DNA of 34,766 bases from Acetobacteraceae bacterium (GTDB lineage Bacteria; Pseudomonadota; Alphaproteobacteria; Acetobacterales; Acetobacteraceae): the NCBI GenBank assembly GCA_027451405.1, contig DAIDJM010000010.1, positions 1 to 34,766 on the forward strand, read 5' to 3'. The notes beneath the pieces were generated by a model. The model was not told the origin of the DNA and did not search any database. It worked only from the letters and a program-made list of their open reading frames with translations. The position numbers were made by a program, and so were the translations under genes. Position 1 is the stretch's first letter. Each line of letters starts with the position of its first letter. Of this stretch, positions 16,063 to 24,770 are shown in pieces.

Positions 16063-17043
16063 CTAATATCGCGCCAGCGCAGCCCCCCAGGTCATCCCGC
16101 CGCCGAGCGCCTCCATCAGCACGAGATCGCCGCGCTGGATGCGCCCATCCCCCACCGCCTCCGCCATCGCCAGCGGGATCGACGCGGCCGAGGTGTTCGC
16201 GTGCCGGTCCACCGTCACCACCACCCGTTCCGGCGCGAGGCCCAGCCGCTTGCCCATCCCGTCGATGATGCGCCGGTTCGCCTGGTGGGGCACCAGCCAG
16301 TCGACATCCGCCTTGTCGAGCCCGTTCGCCGCCAGCGCCTCGTCCACCACGGCGGCGAGCTTCACCACCGCATGGCGGAACACTTCCTGGCCCTTCATCC
16401 GGAGAAAACCGGACCGCTCGCGCTGCCCCACCGCGCCATCCACATAGAGCAGGTCGCCCAGCGCCCCGTCGGCATGCAGATGCACCGAGAGCAATCCCGG
16501 CCCCTCCGCCGGTCCGGCGCCGAGCAGGAAAGCCCCTGCCCCGTCGCCGAACAGCACGCAGGTCGTCCGGTCGGACCAGTCGAGAATCCGCGAATAGACC
16601 TCGCTGCCGATCACCAGCACATGCCGCGCCATGCCCTGCCGGATGAACGCGTCGGCCGCCGCCAGCGCATAGACGAAGCCGCTGCACGCGGCCGCGACGT
16701 CGAAGGCAAATCCCCGGCGGATGCCGAGCGCCGCCTGCACCCGCACCGCGGTCGCCGGGAACGCCTCGTCCGGGGTCGAGGTGGCGAGGATGACCGCATC
16801 CACGGCCTCCGCACCAACGCCGGCGTCCCGCAGCGCCGCCTCGGCCGCGCGCGCGCCCAGGAAGGTCGCGGTCTCGTGGGGCGCGGCGATATAGCGCTGC
16901 CGGATGCCGGTCCGCTCGACGATCCAGGCGTCGGAGGTTTCCACCCGCGTCGCCAGCTCTTCATTGGTGACGCAGCGCTCGGGCAGATGGCCGCCCACGC
17001 CCAGGATCCGGGCGCGCAGCGCAGGCGGGGAAACGAGGCTCAC
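16063..17043 (-). CDS. fabH: Beta-ketoacyl-ACP synthase III
   Basis: FabH condenses acetyl-CoA with malonyl-ACP to start fatty acid synthesis. The 326-residue frame has the catalytic cysteine in AFDVAAACSGFVYAL (about 105-119), the histidine in WLVPHQANRRI (about 248-258) and the asparagine in DRHANTSAASIP (about 280-291), a complete Cys-His-Asn triad. LFGDGAGAFLL is also typical. It starts with GTG overlapping the plsX stop by four bases (GTGA), indicating translational coupling. Confidence 0.96.
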   Translation of the reverse strand: MSLVSPPALRARILGVGGHLPERCVTNEELATRVETSDAWIVERTGIRQRYIAAPHETATFLGARAAEAALRDAGVGAEAVDAVILATSTPDEAFPATAVRVQAALGIRRGFAFDVAAACSGFVYALAAADAFIRQGMARHVLVIGSEVYSRILDWSDRTTCVLFGDGAGAFLLGAGPAEGPGLLSVHLHADGALGDLLYVDGAVGQRERSGFLRMKGQEVFRHAVVKLAAVVDEALAANGLDKADVDWLVPHQANRRIIDGMGKRLGLAPERVVVTVDRHANTSAASIPLAMAEAVGDGRIQRGDLVLMEALGGGMTWGAALARY

Positions 17044-18158
17044 GATGCGTGCCGCGACACCGCCAGCGTTGGTCCGGCCGCAAGCCCCGGCAGCAGGGTC
17101 TCGATCCGTCCCAGACCCTCCCGGATGCGCTCGTTGAACCGGTGCGTCACCATGTCGATCCCGACATCGGCGGCATGGGCGAACCCTTCGGCGTCGGTCC
17201 CGCCATGCGACTTCACGACGACCCCGTTCAGCCCCAGCAAGACCGCGCCGTTGTAGCGCCGCGGATCGAGCCAGACGCGCATCTGATCCAGACCCGAGCG
17301 CGCGAGCAGGTAACCGAGCTTGGCGGAAAGCGAACTCGAGAAAATCTGCTTGAGGAGATCACCCACGAGCTTGAGCGCCCCTTCCCCCGTCTTGAGCGCG
17401 ACATTGCCCGAGAACCCGTCGCTCACCACGATGTCGGCGGTGCCGGCGGCGATGTCGTGCCCCTCGACGAAACCATGGAACTGCGAGGCGATATGGGAGC
17501 GGCGGAGGATCTCCGCGGCGTTGCGGATGCTCTCGTCGCCCTTCTGCTCCTCCGAGCCGACATTGAGCAGCCCGATGGTGGGCGCCGGCAGCCCGAGCAC
17601 GGTGCGCGCGAACATGTCGCCGAGCAGCGCGAATTCCACCAGGTTGCGGGCGTCGCAGGAAATGTTGGCGCCGAGATCGAGCATCACCACGTCGCCGCGT
17701 GCCGAGGGCATGATCGCCGCCAGGGCAGGACGGTCGATGCCCGCCAGCCGTTTGACCCGGAGCGTCGAGAGCGCCAGCAGCGCGCCGGTATTGCCGGCCG
17801 AGACCACCCCGTGCGCCTCGCCCTGCGCGACCGCATCGATCGCCACGCACATCGAGGACGAGCGCATGCGCATGGCGGCCGCGACCTTGGTCTCGTTGCA
17901 TACACGATCCGGCGCGTGACGCAGCGTGCAGGCGGCCGACGCCCGCTTGGAGCGCGCCAGCAAAGGTGCCACCACCGCCTCGTCACCGCACAGCAGGAAG
18001 CGTGCGCCCGGATGGCGCTCGGCCGTAATGGCGATGCCGTCGATCACCACGCCCGGCGCGTGATCGCCACCCATCGCATCGACCGCCAGCGTGAAAGGTT
18101 CGTTCACCGATCGGAGAATGCCGTGCGCCGCGTCGTCCGTGCCGCCGCCATTCTGCAT
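17040..18158 (-). CDS. plsX: Phosphate acyltransferase PlsX
   Basis: PlsX makes acyl-phosphate from acyl-ACP for membrane phospholipid synthesis. The 372-residue frame contains the family opening LAVDAMGGDHAP (about 24-35), GVVSAGNTGALLALS, MLDLGANISCDARNL, NVGSEEQKGDE and VVSDGFSGNVALKTGEG, all diagnostic. ATG at 18158 gives about 20 residues before the conserved region; a GTG at residue 18 (VNEPFTLAVDAMGGD) is an equally possible start closer to the usual family N-terminus. It is in an operon with rpmF upstream and fabH downstream. Confidence 0.96.
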   Translation of the reverse strand: MQNGGGTDDAAHGILRSVNEPFTLAVDAMGGDHAPGVVIDGIAITAERHPGARFLLCGDEAVVAPLLARSKRASAACTLRHAPDRVCNETKVAAAMRMRSSSMCVAIDAVAQGEAHGVVSAGNTGALLALSTLRVKRLAGIDRPALAAIMPSARGDVVMLDLGANISCDARNLVEFALLGDMFARTVLGLPAPTIGLLNVGSEEQKGDESIRNAAEILRRSHIASQFHGFVEGHDIAAGTADIVVSDGFSGNVALKTGEGALKLVGDLLKQIFSSSLSAKLGYLLARSGLDQMRVWLDPRRYNGAVLLGLNGVVVKSHGGTDAEGFAHAADVGIDMVTHRFNERIREGLGRIETLLPGLAAGPTLAVSRHAS

Positions 18159-18186
18159 GGTGGCTAAGCCTGGACCGACGAGCGGT

Positions 18187-18390
18187 TCAGACCCGCACCG
18201 TTCCCTTGAGCGCGCGGCCCGCCGTCGACACCTCGCGCCCGTCGTAATGGCCGCATTGCGGGCAGACGTGGTGCGGGCGCTTCAGTTCGCCGCAATTGCT
18301 GCATTCGTTGTGGGCCTCGGCGCGCAACGCATGGTGGCTGCGGCGCATGCCGGCCCGGCTGGGCGTGGTTTTCCGTTTCGGAACGGCCAT
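18187..18390 (-). CDS. rpmF: 50S ribosomal protein L32
   Basis: A 67-residue ribosomal protein: [20 protein letters not shown] at the start, then [20 protein letters not shown], whose two CxxC pairs bind zinc in this version of L32. The ATG at 18390 has GGAGA upstream; an in-frame extension of ten residues is discarded because MAVPKRK is the universal start. It heads the classic rpmF-plsX-fabH order. Confidence 0.98.
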   Translation of the reverse strand: MAVPKRKTTPSRAGMRRSHHALRAEAHNECSNCGELKRPHHVCPQCGHYDGREVSTAGRALKGTVRV

Positions 18391-18474
18391 GATCGTCTCC
18401 GGTGGCGCCTGTGACAGCACGATGGCAGGGAGCCGGGGCCGATAACAGAGGCGCGTCAGCCCCGCAAGCCCGGC

Positions 18475-18990
18475 TCACGATCCGCCATTCGCGCCGCCGT
18501 CGCGCAGCGGCCGGAAGCGAGCGAGCGCCTCGAACGGGCTGGGCCGGCGCGGCTCCTCCGGGATGCGAGGCGCAGCCTCCGGGCGGCGCGGAAAAGGATC
18601 GAGCGCCAGCGCCAATTGCTCGGCGGTGGCCTCACCGAGATCGAGCGCGCTCCCGGCATACGGGATCTCGTCATCGGCCTCGAGATCGAACGGCGCTTCC
18701 TCCGCGCCGTCGGGCACGAACCGCACCCGGAATTCCTCCTCGACCACGGATTCGAACGGCTCGAGCGACACGACGCAGACCTGCACGACCCGCGCTTGCA
18801 GATGTCCGGCCGCGAGCACGCTCGCCTGCTCGCCCGGGCTGAGCTCGAAACGGCACGTCAGCGCCCGCACCTTGGGAATGCCGAGGCGATGGGCGAGTGC
18901 GGCACGCTCGGCCTCGCTCGTCTCCACGAGCACGCAGGCCCGCTCGCCGAGCCGGTCGAGCGGAAAAGGCCGGGACAATTCCGGGGTCAC
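18475..18990 (-). CDS. DUF177 (YceD-like) protein
   Basis: A 171-residue protein of the YceD/DUF177 family, which sits upstream of rpmF in most bacteria and has been linked to 23S rRNA maturation in some. It opens with VTPELSRPFPLDRLGERACV and contains CRFELSPGEQASVLAAGHLQ, then the conserved QVCVVSLEPFESVVEEEFRV. The acidic DDEIPYAGSALDLGEATAEQ block with LALALDPFPRRP near the end is also typical. GTG at 18990 overlaps the upstream gene's stop by four bases (GTGA) and fits the family; a long upstream extension of Arg/Gly residues is antisense noise. Confidence 0.92.
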   Translation of the reverse strand: MTPELSRPFPLDRLGERACVLVETSEAERAALAHRLGIPKVRALTCRFELSPGEQASVLAAGHLQARVVQVCVVSLEPFESVVEEEFRVRFVPDGAEEAPFDLEADDEIPYAGSALDLGEATAEQLALALDPFPRRPEAAPRIPEEPRRPSPFEALARFRPLRDGGANGGS

Positions 18991-19532
18991 GCGGTGAGTT
19001 CCGGCGCAGGCAAAAACGAGACCTCGCCCTCGCGCAGCCGTTCGATCGGCTGTGTTTCCAGATGCGCCGCCTGGGACATGGCCAGCGCGGCAAGCCGCGC
19101 GGCCGCGCCATCGGGCGCGCTGCCGCGCCATACGTTGCGGTGCAGCGCGGCCTCGAGCGCCGGACCCTCTCCGCGGTCCAGCGCGGCGCCGTAGGCGAGC
19201 GCCCGGCCATGAAACGCCTCCCACATCGCGCGCACCCGCTTGCCCACCGAGAGATCGGCAACCCCCATCTCCCGCAGATTGATGTCCATGTCCGAAAACA
19301 TCGCGTCGAACACGGCCTGCGAGAGCGCGGCTCCCTCGGCGCCCGCCTGGTTCAACCGGCGGATGAGCAGCGCCGCGAACAACGCCACCAGATCGAAGCG
19401 GCCATCGAGCGTGTCGGGCACCGCCAGCTCGGCAAAATAGAAGGGCGAGCGCGCGGCTCTGACGCAGCGCCCGTATAGCTCGAAGCCACGGCGCTCCCGG
19501 CGCGCCCGCTCACCGAAACTGAATAAGCCCAT
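18987..19532 (-). CDS. Ubiquinol-cytochrome c chaperone family protein (CBP3-like)
   Basis: A 181-residue member of the CBP3/UQCC1 family, which in mitochondria assists cytochrome b assembly in the bc1 complex. The start MGLFSFGERARRERRGFELY is followed by FYFAELAVPDTLDGRFDLVA, LNQAGAEGAALSQAVFDAMF, SDMDINLREMGVADLSVGKR and VRAMWEAFHGRALAYGAAL, closely matching the family pattern. ATG at 19532 is chosen; a further 28 in-frame residues upstream are Arg/Pro-rich and unlikely. Divergent from bamE and coupled to DUF177, as is usual in alphaproteobacteria. Confidence 0.93.
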   Translation of the reverse strand: MGLFSFGERARRERRGFELYGRCVRAARSPFYFAELAVPDTLDGRFDLVALFAALLIRRLNQAGAEGAALSQAVFDAMFSDMDINLREMGVADLSVGKRVRAMWEAFHGRALAYGAALDRGEGPALEAALHRNVWRGSAPDGAAARLAALAMSQAAHLETQPIERLREGEVSFLPAPELTA

Positions 19533-19676
19533 GCCCGAATCTAACCCGGAACCCTGAAAACGTCCGCCTGGATTTTGCGGCGTCCGTCGCGCGCCGCGGC
19601 GCGGCCGAGCGGGCATTTGACACGGGCCGCCGCCACATGACAGGCAACCCGTGCGCCCTCGCCCGAGGTAAATTCC

Positions 19677-20201
19677 TTGTCCCTGCCGAAAACCCTAGCC
19701 CCCCTGCTTCTCAGCCTCGCGGTCGGCGGCTGCGGCGTGTTTCATATCTTCGCGCCCACCGACACCCGGCGCGGCGAGATGATCGACGCCGATCAGCTCC
19801 GCCAGCTCATTCCCGGCACCTCGACCCGCGCCGACGTCACCTCGCTGGTCGGCTCGCCCACCGCCCACGCCACCTTCGACGACAATACCTGGATCTATAT
19901 CGGTCAGATCACGAGCACCCGCATCGGCCGCGTGCCCGGCGTGAAGGCGCAAAAGGTCGTCGTGATGAAATTCGACCCGAACGGCACGCTGCGCAGCCTC
20001 AAAGCCCTCGACAAGGCCGACGGAAACGACATCGCGATGGCCGCCGGCGCCACCCCCTCGCCGGGCAGCGAGGCCACCTTCATGCAGCAGCTGCTCGGCA
20101 ACGTGGGCACGTTCCGCCCGGCGGGCATCCCCGGCGAAGGCGGCGGCGGCGGTGGCCTCGGCGGCAACATCGGCCCCACCCCCGGCAACGCCCTCCCCTA
20201 A
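19677..20201 (+). CDS. bamE: Outer membrane assembly lipoprotein BamE (SmpA)
   Basis: A 174-residue lipoprotein of the outer-membrane beta-barrel assembly machine. The signal peptide ends in a lipobox-like VGGC with Cys19. The SmpA/OmlA domain follows: IDADQLRQLIPGTSTRADVT, SLVGSPTAHATFDDNTWIYI, and VVVMKFDPNGTLRSL (residues about 36-120). The C-terminus is a long Gly/Pro-rich tail (PGEGGGGGGLGGNIGPTP), common in this group. It begins with TTG preceded by GAGG about nine bases upstream; no ATG is available near the signal peptide. Divergent from the CBP3-like gene. Confidence 0.93.
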   Translation: MSLPKTLAPLLLSLAVGGCGVFHIFAPTDTRRGEMIDADQLRQLIPGTSTRADVTSLVGSPTAHATFDDNTWIYIGQITSTRIGRVPGVKAQKVVVMKFDPNGTLRSLKALDKADGNDIAMAAGATPSPGSEATFMQQLLGNVGTFRPAGIPGEGGGGGGLGGNIGPTPGNALP

Positions 20202-20203
20202 TC

Positions 20204-20221
20204 CGGGCTCCGGAAAGCCCG
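20204..20221. terminator. Weak hairpin between convergent genes
   Basis: CGGGCT (20204-20209) pairs with AGCCCG (20216-20221) over a six-base loop just after the bamE stop. There is no T-tract. It could end transcription from bamE or, read the other way, from the hydrolase gene at 20285. Confidence 0.35.
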
Positions 20222-20284
20222 AGCTGGCGGCCATCGGACGGCCCGGTAACCGCTCGGGCGAATAAGGCCGCAGCGGGCGCGATT

Positions 20285-21154
20285 CTATCGCGCCGCCGCC
20301 GCGGCCGACGACCGGTCCAGCCGCAGCGTCATGCAATAGGCGCCGCCGCCCGAGAGGATGAACGGGTCCAGCGCCACGTCGCTCACGTGATAGCCCCGCG
20401 CTTCCAGCATCGTGCGCACATGCGCAGGCGCCTTCGCCATCACGACGTTGCGGCCGATATTCACCGCATTCACGCAGAACGCGGCCGCGTCCGCCTCGCT
20501 GGCTTCCAGCCTTTGCTCGGGGGCGACGTGCTCGTGGATGACGCGCAGCGCCTCGGGCGTGAAGGCCGGCGGATAGAACAGCACTTCACCGCCCGAGAGC
20601 GGGCAGAAGCACGTATCGAGGTGGTAGAAGCGCGAGGTCGCCAGTTCGAGCGGGACGACGCGGCGCCCGAAGAAGCGGGCGATTTCGTCGGCCGCGGCCC
20701 GGATCGAGCGCTGGCCGTAGCCGGCCCAGAAGAGCTGGCGATTGACGTCCCAGATCGCGTCGCCGGCGCCTTCCTGGAAGCAGCCTTCGGGGAAGATCGC
20801 GACTTCCTCGAGCAGCCCGCGCGGGATGTAGCCGCGCAGCGCCTCCAGATAGGGAAGTTCCTCGCCGCGCCGTTCGGGGCAGGCGAAGCGGGCGACGATG
20901 GCCCGCCCGTCCAGCACGATCGCGGCGTTGGCCGGAAACACCATGTCGGGCTGGCCCGGCACGCCTGGGATGGTCTCGACATTGGCGCCGGCGGCGCTGA
21001 GCGCCGCCTTGAGCGCCTCGAAGCTGGCGCGCGCGGCCTGGCGGTGGCCGTCCGGGTCGGCGGCCCAGTCGCCGGGCCGCATCCAGGGGTTGATCACGTA
21101 ATGCACGTCGAAATGGGCCGGATCGACGAGCAGGAGGGTGGGTCTCGGGGTCAT
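20285..21154 (-). CDS. Amidinotransferase / dimethylargininase-like hydrolase
   Basis: A 289-residue member of the guanidino-group modifying superfamily (DDAH, arginine dihydrolase, arginine deiminase relatives). The fold markers are present: QPDMVFPANAAIV (about 69-81), the catalytic His178 and Asp180 in FYHLDTCFCPL, and the catalytic Cys274 in SGGGAYCMTLRL. EGCFQEGAGDAIW (123-135) matches the substrate-binding 'FxGxGD' segment. It probably hydrolyses an arginine or methylarginine derivative in the cytoplasm; the exact substrate cannot be read off. ATG at 21154 has GAGG upstream. No arginine or ornithine pathway gene is adjacent, so context does not narrow the function. Confidence 0.88.
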   Translation of the reverse strand: MTPRPTLLLVDPAHFDVHYVINPWMRPGDWAADPDGHRQAARASFEALKAALSAAGANVETIPGVPGQPDMVFPANAAIVLDGRAIVARFACPERRGEELPYLEALRGYIPRGLLEEVAIFPEGCFQEGAGDAIWDVNRQLFWAGYGQRSIRAAADEIARFFGRRVVPLELATSRFYHLDTCFCPLSGGEVLFYPPAFTPEALRVIHEHVAPEQRLEASEADAAAFCVNAVNIGRNVVMAKAPAHVRTMLEARGYHVSDVALDPFILSGGGAYCMTLRLDRSSAAAAAR

Positions 21155-21303
21155 GGGGAACCTCGATCGGAAACGGTGTGGAGCGGGGTGCGCGACAGAA
21201 CGGCTCGAGCGCAATCGGATTTGCCCATAGCCAGTCGGAACCGCCGGCGGAACCCCGGCGGACACGGCCGGGAACCCGCGCATGGCTGCGTCGCTCCGGG
21301 CTT

Positions 21304-21840
21304 GTGACTGACGATCAGAGCTTCGAGACGCCCGAGACCGTGCGGGCCAACATCCGGCGCATCCTGGCGCTCGAGGCGGAGGCGGCGCGGCGCCGCAGCC
21401 TGACCGACCGTCTGGCCGACGCGATCGGCGGCTTCGTCGGCACGTTCCCGTTCGTGGCCCTGCATGCGGTGCTGATCGGGCTCTGGGTGGCCATCAACCT
21501 GCACCTCCTGCCCTGGCGCCCGTTCGATCCGTATCCGTTCAGCTTCCTGGCCACGGTGCTTTCGCTGGAGGGGGTCATTCTCACCGCCTTCGTGCTGATG
21601 AAGCAGCGGCGCATGTCGCGGCTTTCCGACCATCGCGACCATTTCGACCTGCAGGTGAACCTGCTGACCGAGCGCGAGGTGTCGCTGGTGATCGAGATGC
21701 TGGACCGGCTCACGCGCCGGGTCGGCGTGCCGGAGGGCACGCCGCAGGAGGCGATGGATCTGAGCCGCACCTCGGCGACCGAGGAGCTCGAGCAGGAATT
21801 GCGTCGCCACATGTCGGACGGCGATCCGCTCGACGGGTGA
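21304..21840 (+). CDS. DUF1003 membrane protein
   Basis: A 178-residue protein matching DUF1003. An N-terminal charged helix (TVRANIRRILALEAEAARRR) leads to two transmembrane helices at about 45-65 and 80-100 (FPFVALHAVLIGLWVAINLH and FSFLATVLSLEGVILTAFVL). Then comes the family signature region MKQRRMSRLSDHRDHFDLQV followed by NLLTEREVSLVIEMLDRL. Function unknown; cytoplasmic-membrane location is likely. GTG at 21304 is chosen, since the 42 residues upstream in frame are Pro/Arg-rich and overlap the divergent hydrolase promoter. No strong ribosome binding site is visible. Confidence 0.87.
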   Translation: MTDDQSFETPETVRANIRRILALEAEAARRRSLTDRLADAIGGFVGTFPFVALHAVLIGLWVAINLHLLPWRPFDPYPFSFLATVLSLEGVILTAFVLMKQRRMSRLSDHRDHFDLQVNLLTEREVSLVIEMLDRLTRRVGVPEGTPQEAMDLSRTSATEELEQELRRHMSDGDPLDG

Positions 21841-21885
21841 CGCCGGACCGTTGCGCACGCGGCGCGCGGGCGGCAATAGGCGGCG

Positions 21886-22533
21886 ATGCACCCGCCCGAA
21901 GCCCACGCCCCGGCGCCGCGCAGCTTCCGCGAGTTTCTGCGCGCTTACGCGATGATCGTGCTGTCGATCCTGACCGCGCTGGCGCTCGAGGATGCGGCGA
22001 CCGCCTGGAGCAACCGCGAGGCGGCCGCCGCGAGCCGCGCGCGTATCGATAGCGAGATCGTCGCGAACACGGCGGAATTGCAGAAGGCCATCGCGGCCAA
22101 CAAGGCGACCCTCAAAAGGACCAAAGCGGGCATCGAGACGCTGCTCGGCGAGCTGAAGGCGTCGGCGACCCCGGATTCGGCGGCGCTGGATCAGATTTTG
22201 AGCAAATCGGTCGGAATGGAATTGCCGACCTGGCGCCGCGCCGCCTGGGATGCCGCGATCGCCGACCGCTCGGCCACGTTCCTGGCACCGGCCGATCTGC
22301 GCCGGTTCGCCGATCTTTATGCGACCGCCGAGGACATTGCGGCGATCGAACGTCAGAGCAGCCTGACTTCCCTCTTCGAAGCGGTGGCCGATCTGCAGCT
22401 CGGCATGATGCTGGGTCATCCCGATCTGCGGCAGGCAACGCTCATCCTGCTGCGGTTTCAGTCGAGCGCGACCCAAGTGGTCTTGGCTCAGCAACAGCTG
22501 CTCCAGGTTATCCGGGCGGCCCATGGCGGCTGA
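21886..22533 (+). CDS. Unknown one-helix membrane protein
   Basis: A 215-residue protein I do not recognise. After a short soluble leader there is one hydrophobic helix (AYAMIVLSILTALALEDAAT, about 20-38). A long helical, coiled-coil-prone region follows (ASRARIDSEIVANTAELQKA to about residue 90), then further helices with W and Y residues (LPTWRRAAWDAAIADRSATF). AGGCGG precedes the ATG. The topology, a membrane anchor followed by an extended helical domain, resembles small sensor or scaffold proteins but nothing specific. Its end overlaps the methyltransferase start by 11 bases, so the two are probably co-translated. Confidence 0.8.
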   Translation: MHPPEAHAPAPRSFREFLRAYAMIVLSILTALALEDAATAWSNREAAAASRARIDSEIVANTAELQKAIAANKATLKRTKAGIETLLGELKASATPDSAALDQILSKSVGMELPTWRRAAWDAAIADRSATFLAPADLRRFADLYATAEDIAAIERQSSLTSLFEAVADLQLGMMLGHPDLRQATLILLRFQSSATQVVLAQQQLLQVIRAAHGG

Positions 22534-23617
22534 GCCGGACCGGCCGGGAGGTTCGGTCGCTGCGGCGCCGATGGAGGGGAACGGCGCCTACAACCGTCAT
22601 TCCTCGGTCCAGGGCTCGGCGCTGGCGCCCGCCATTGCCAAGCTCGTGGAGGCGGCCGCCGCCGTGCCGCTGCCGCCGCCGGCGGCGTCCCTCGCCATCG
22701 CCGATTATGGCTGCGCGCAGGGGCACAATTCGCTGCGGCCGATCGGCGCCGCGCTCGCCGCCCTCGGTCCGCGGTTCGGGGAAGGCCGCGCCGTATCGGT
22801 GTTCCACACCGACCTGCCGGGCAATGACTGGGCGGCGCTGTTCGACACGATCGCCCGCGATCCTGCCTCCTACCGCAAGCGGTTCCCGCAAACCTTTGCC
22901 GCCGCTATCGGCGGCAGCTTCTTCACCCAGCTTCTGCCCGCAGACAGCGTGACCCTCGGCTGGTCCTCCTGGGCGCTGCATTGGCTGAGCGCCGTCCCAG
23001 TGTCGATTCCGGATCATTTGCAGGTCGGCTGCTCGCGGGATGCCGGCGTTCGCGCCGCCTTCGCGGCGCAGGCGGCCCGCGACTGGGAAAGTTTCCTGGC
23101 CGCGCGCGCCGCCGAGCTGCGGCCTGGCGGCCGGATCGTGCTGCTGTTCCGCGCCGATGGCGGCACGGCGACCGAGCCTTATCTCGGCATCTTCGACGCG
23201 GCCTGGCGCGCCGTGCTCGAGCTGGAGGGCAGCGGCTTTCTCTCCGCCGGCGAACGCGCCCACATGGTGGTTCCGACCTATCACCGCAGCCTCGAGGAGA
23301 TCCGCGCGCCTTTCGCGGCGGGGGATTTCCACGGCCTCGCCATCGAACATGACATGCTCGCGCTCGGCGAGGATCCGATCTGGCGCGACACCGGCCAGGG
23401 CGCCGATGCCGCTTCCTACGCGGCGGGCTGGGCGAGCTTCTTTCGTGCCGCCGCCTTCCCGACGCTGGCCGGGGCGCTCGACGATTCCGGCGGACCCGGG
23501 CGACGACACGAATTCTTCGACCGCGCCGAGGCAGCCATGCGTACCTACCTGGCCCAGGACAGGATCAACCGCGCCATGCCGCTCGCCTGCCTGACGCTCA
23601 TGCGCCGCGAGCGGTGA
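22523..23617 (+). CDS. SABATH-like SAM:carboxyl methyltransferase
   Basis: A 364-residue protein that matches, block by block, the SABATH family of carboxyl methyltransferases known mainly from plants (salicylate, benzoate, jasmonate and gibberellin methyltransferases). The blocks are MEGNGAYNRHSSVQGSAL (17-34), the SAM loop IADYGCAQGHNSL (59-71), VFHTDLPGNDWAALF (93-107, like 'DLPgNDFN'), GSFFTQLLPADSV (131-143), and SSWALHWLSAVP (148-159, like 'HSSYSLHWLSQVP'). It would transfer a methyl group to the carboxylate of a small acid; the acid is unknown. ATG at 22523 overlaps the preceding gene; Met17 is an alternative start. Codon use matches the host. Confidence 0.85.
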   Translation: MAAEPDRPGGSVAAAPMEGNGAYNRHSSVQGSALAPAIAKLVEAAAAVPLPPPAASLAIADYGCAQGHNSLRPIGAALAALGPRFGEGRAVSVFHTDLPGNDWAALFDTIARDPASYRKRFPQTFAAAIGGSFFTQLLPADSVTLGWSSWALHWLSAVPVSIPDHLQVGCSRDAGVRAAFAAQAARDWESFLAARAAELRPGGRIVLLFRADGGTATEPYLGIFDAAWRAVLELEGSGFLSAGERAHMVVPTYHRSLEEIRAPFAAGDFHGLAIEHDMLALGEDPIWRDTGQGADAASYAAGWASFFRAAAFPTLAGALDDSGGPGRRHEFFDRAEAAMRTYLAQDRINRAMPLACLTLMRRER

Positions 23618-23635
23618 TAAAGGCGCGGATGCACG

Positions 23636-24715
23636 TCAGATCCGGAACAAAGCCAGCAGGATCTCGACGGCGATCAGCACGACCACCAGCGCTTCCATGA
23701 GGCCCGCGCGCGCGCTCGCCGCCTCGTCGTAGAGCGCCGCGTAAGTATCGCGAATGATGGCGAGCTTGCGGTCCACCGCTTCGCTCACCGGCTTGACGCG
23801 GAACAATTCGAGCGCCGCGGCATAGACCCGGGCGAGATAGACGTCCTCGGTCACCTGCAGCGCGTTGTCGACTTTCTCGGTGAGTTCCGTCACTTCGGCA
23901 ACCAGCGCATAGAGCCGGCGCGCGAGCGTCGCGAAGCCGCGCGGCCCCCGCCGCCAACTCCGCGTCGCCTCCACGAGATCGTACATGCGCGGCAACTCGG
24001 CATCGAGCAGCTCGTCGTAGTAGCGCATCTCCAGCAACTGCGCGTTCGCGACCTCGAGCACGTCCGCCACGTCCGTGTCGCGGCGCGGCTCGTAGATGAA
24101 GGCGCGATCCCAGGTCAGCACCACGAGATCGTCGGTGTAATAGGAGAAGCGCCGGCGGAGCAGATCGGCGCGGGCGCCATCCGAGAGCCGCCGCGTCTCG
24201 CCAGAGAGCAGCGGCACGAGATCGATTTCGCTGCCGATCGAGGCAGCCGATACCGCCTCATCGAATTCATGGACGGTTGCGATCAGGTAATCCTCGGCCA
24301 GCGCCGATTGGGTGGCCCGGTCGAGGGCCGGTCCGAGCGACGCCAAAAGCGGCCGCAGCGTCTGGTCCCACAGCGGATCCTGTTCGCCGAGCGCCATGGC
24401 ATTCACGAGGGTCGCGAAATCGCGCCAGTCGAGCCCCGAGACCGGCACTTGCAGCGCGAGGGTCACGACGCCGAACCCATAGAGACGCGCCATGACCGCG
24501 GCCTCCCGCGGTCCTGACGCGAGCGCCAGCGTCAATGGCGGCAGCGACAGCCCGAGCGGCGGATCACCGAACGCCACCGCCTTGGCCGGCGTTCCAGTCA
24601 GCCGCAAACGGGCGCCGGGCCGGGCCGAGAGCGCCTCGGCGCGGGTCAGATCGATTGCATAGGCCACATCGAACAGCCTGAGCGCGGTGACATGGCCGGA
24701 CTTCACCAGGGGCAT
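23636..24715 (-). CDS. DUF155/RMND1-like tail-anchored protein
   Basis: A 359-residue protein whose last third fits the DUF155 (RMD1/RMND1/Sif2) pattern: WDRAFIYEP, a long helical pair around EVTELTEKVDNALQVTEDVY, VKPVSEAVDRKLAIIRDTYA, and a final membrane helix LMEALVVVLIAVEILLALF next to the C-terminus. The N-terminal half is a mixed alpha/beta domain. In eukaryotes these proteins are mitochondrial and needed for respiratory translation; the bacterial role is not established. ATG at 24715 is used; a 13-residue extension overlaps the crtI promoter. It is divergent from crtI. Confidence 0.65.
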   Translation of the reverse strand: MPLVKSGHVTALRLFDVAYAIDLTRAEALSARPGARLRLTGTPAKAVAFGDPPLGLSLPPLTLALASGPREAAVMARLYGFGVVTLALQVPVSGLDWRDFATLVNAMALGEQDPLWDQTLRPLLASLGPALDRATQSALAEDYLIATVHEFDEAVSAASIGSEIDLVPLLSGETRRLSDGARADLLRRRFSYYTDDLVVLTWDRAFIYEPRRDTDVADVLEVANAQLLEMRYYDELLDAELPRMYDLVEATRSWRRGPRGFATLARRLYALVAEVTELTEKVDNALQVTEDVYLARVYAAALELFRVKPVSEAVDRKLAIIRDTYAALYDEAASARAGLMEALVVVLIAVEILLALFRI

Positions 24716-24770
24716 GGCAGGCCTAGCCTGCCGGGCGGGCGGTGCTGCCTGCAAGCAAGCACTTTCCTTT

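Noticed and set aside
18991-19224. N-terminal extension of the DUF177 protein
   Set aside because: Overlaps the CBP3-like gene in another frame and is Arg/Gly-rich; the GTGA overlap at 18990 gives the family start.
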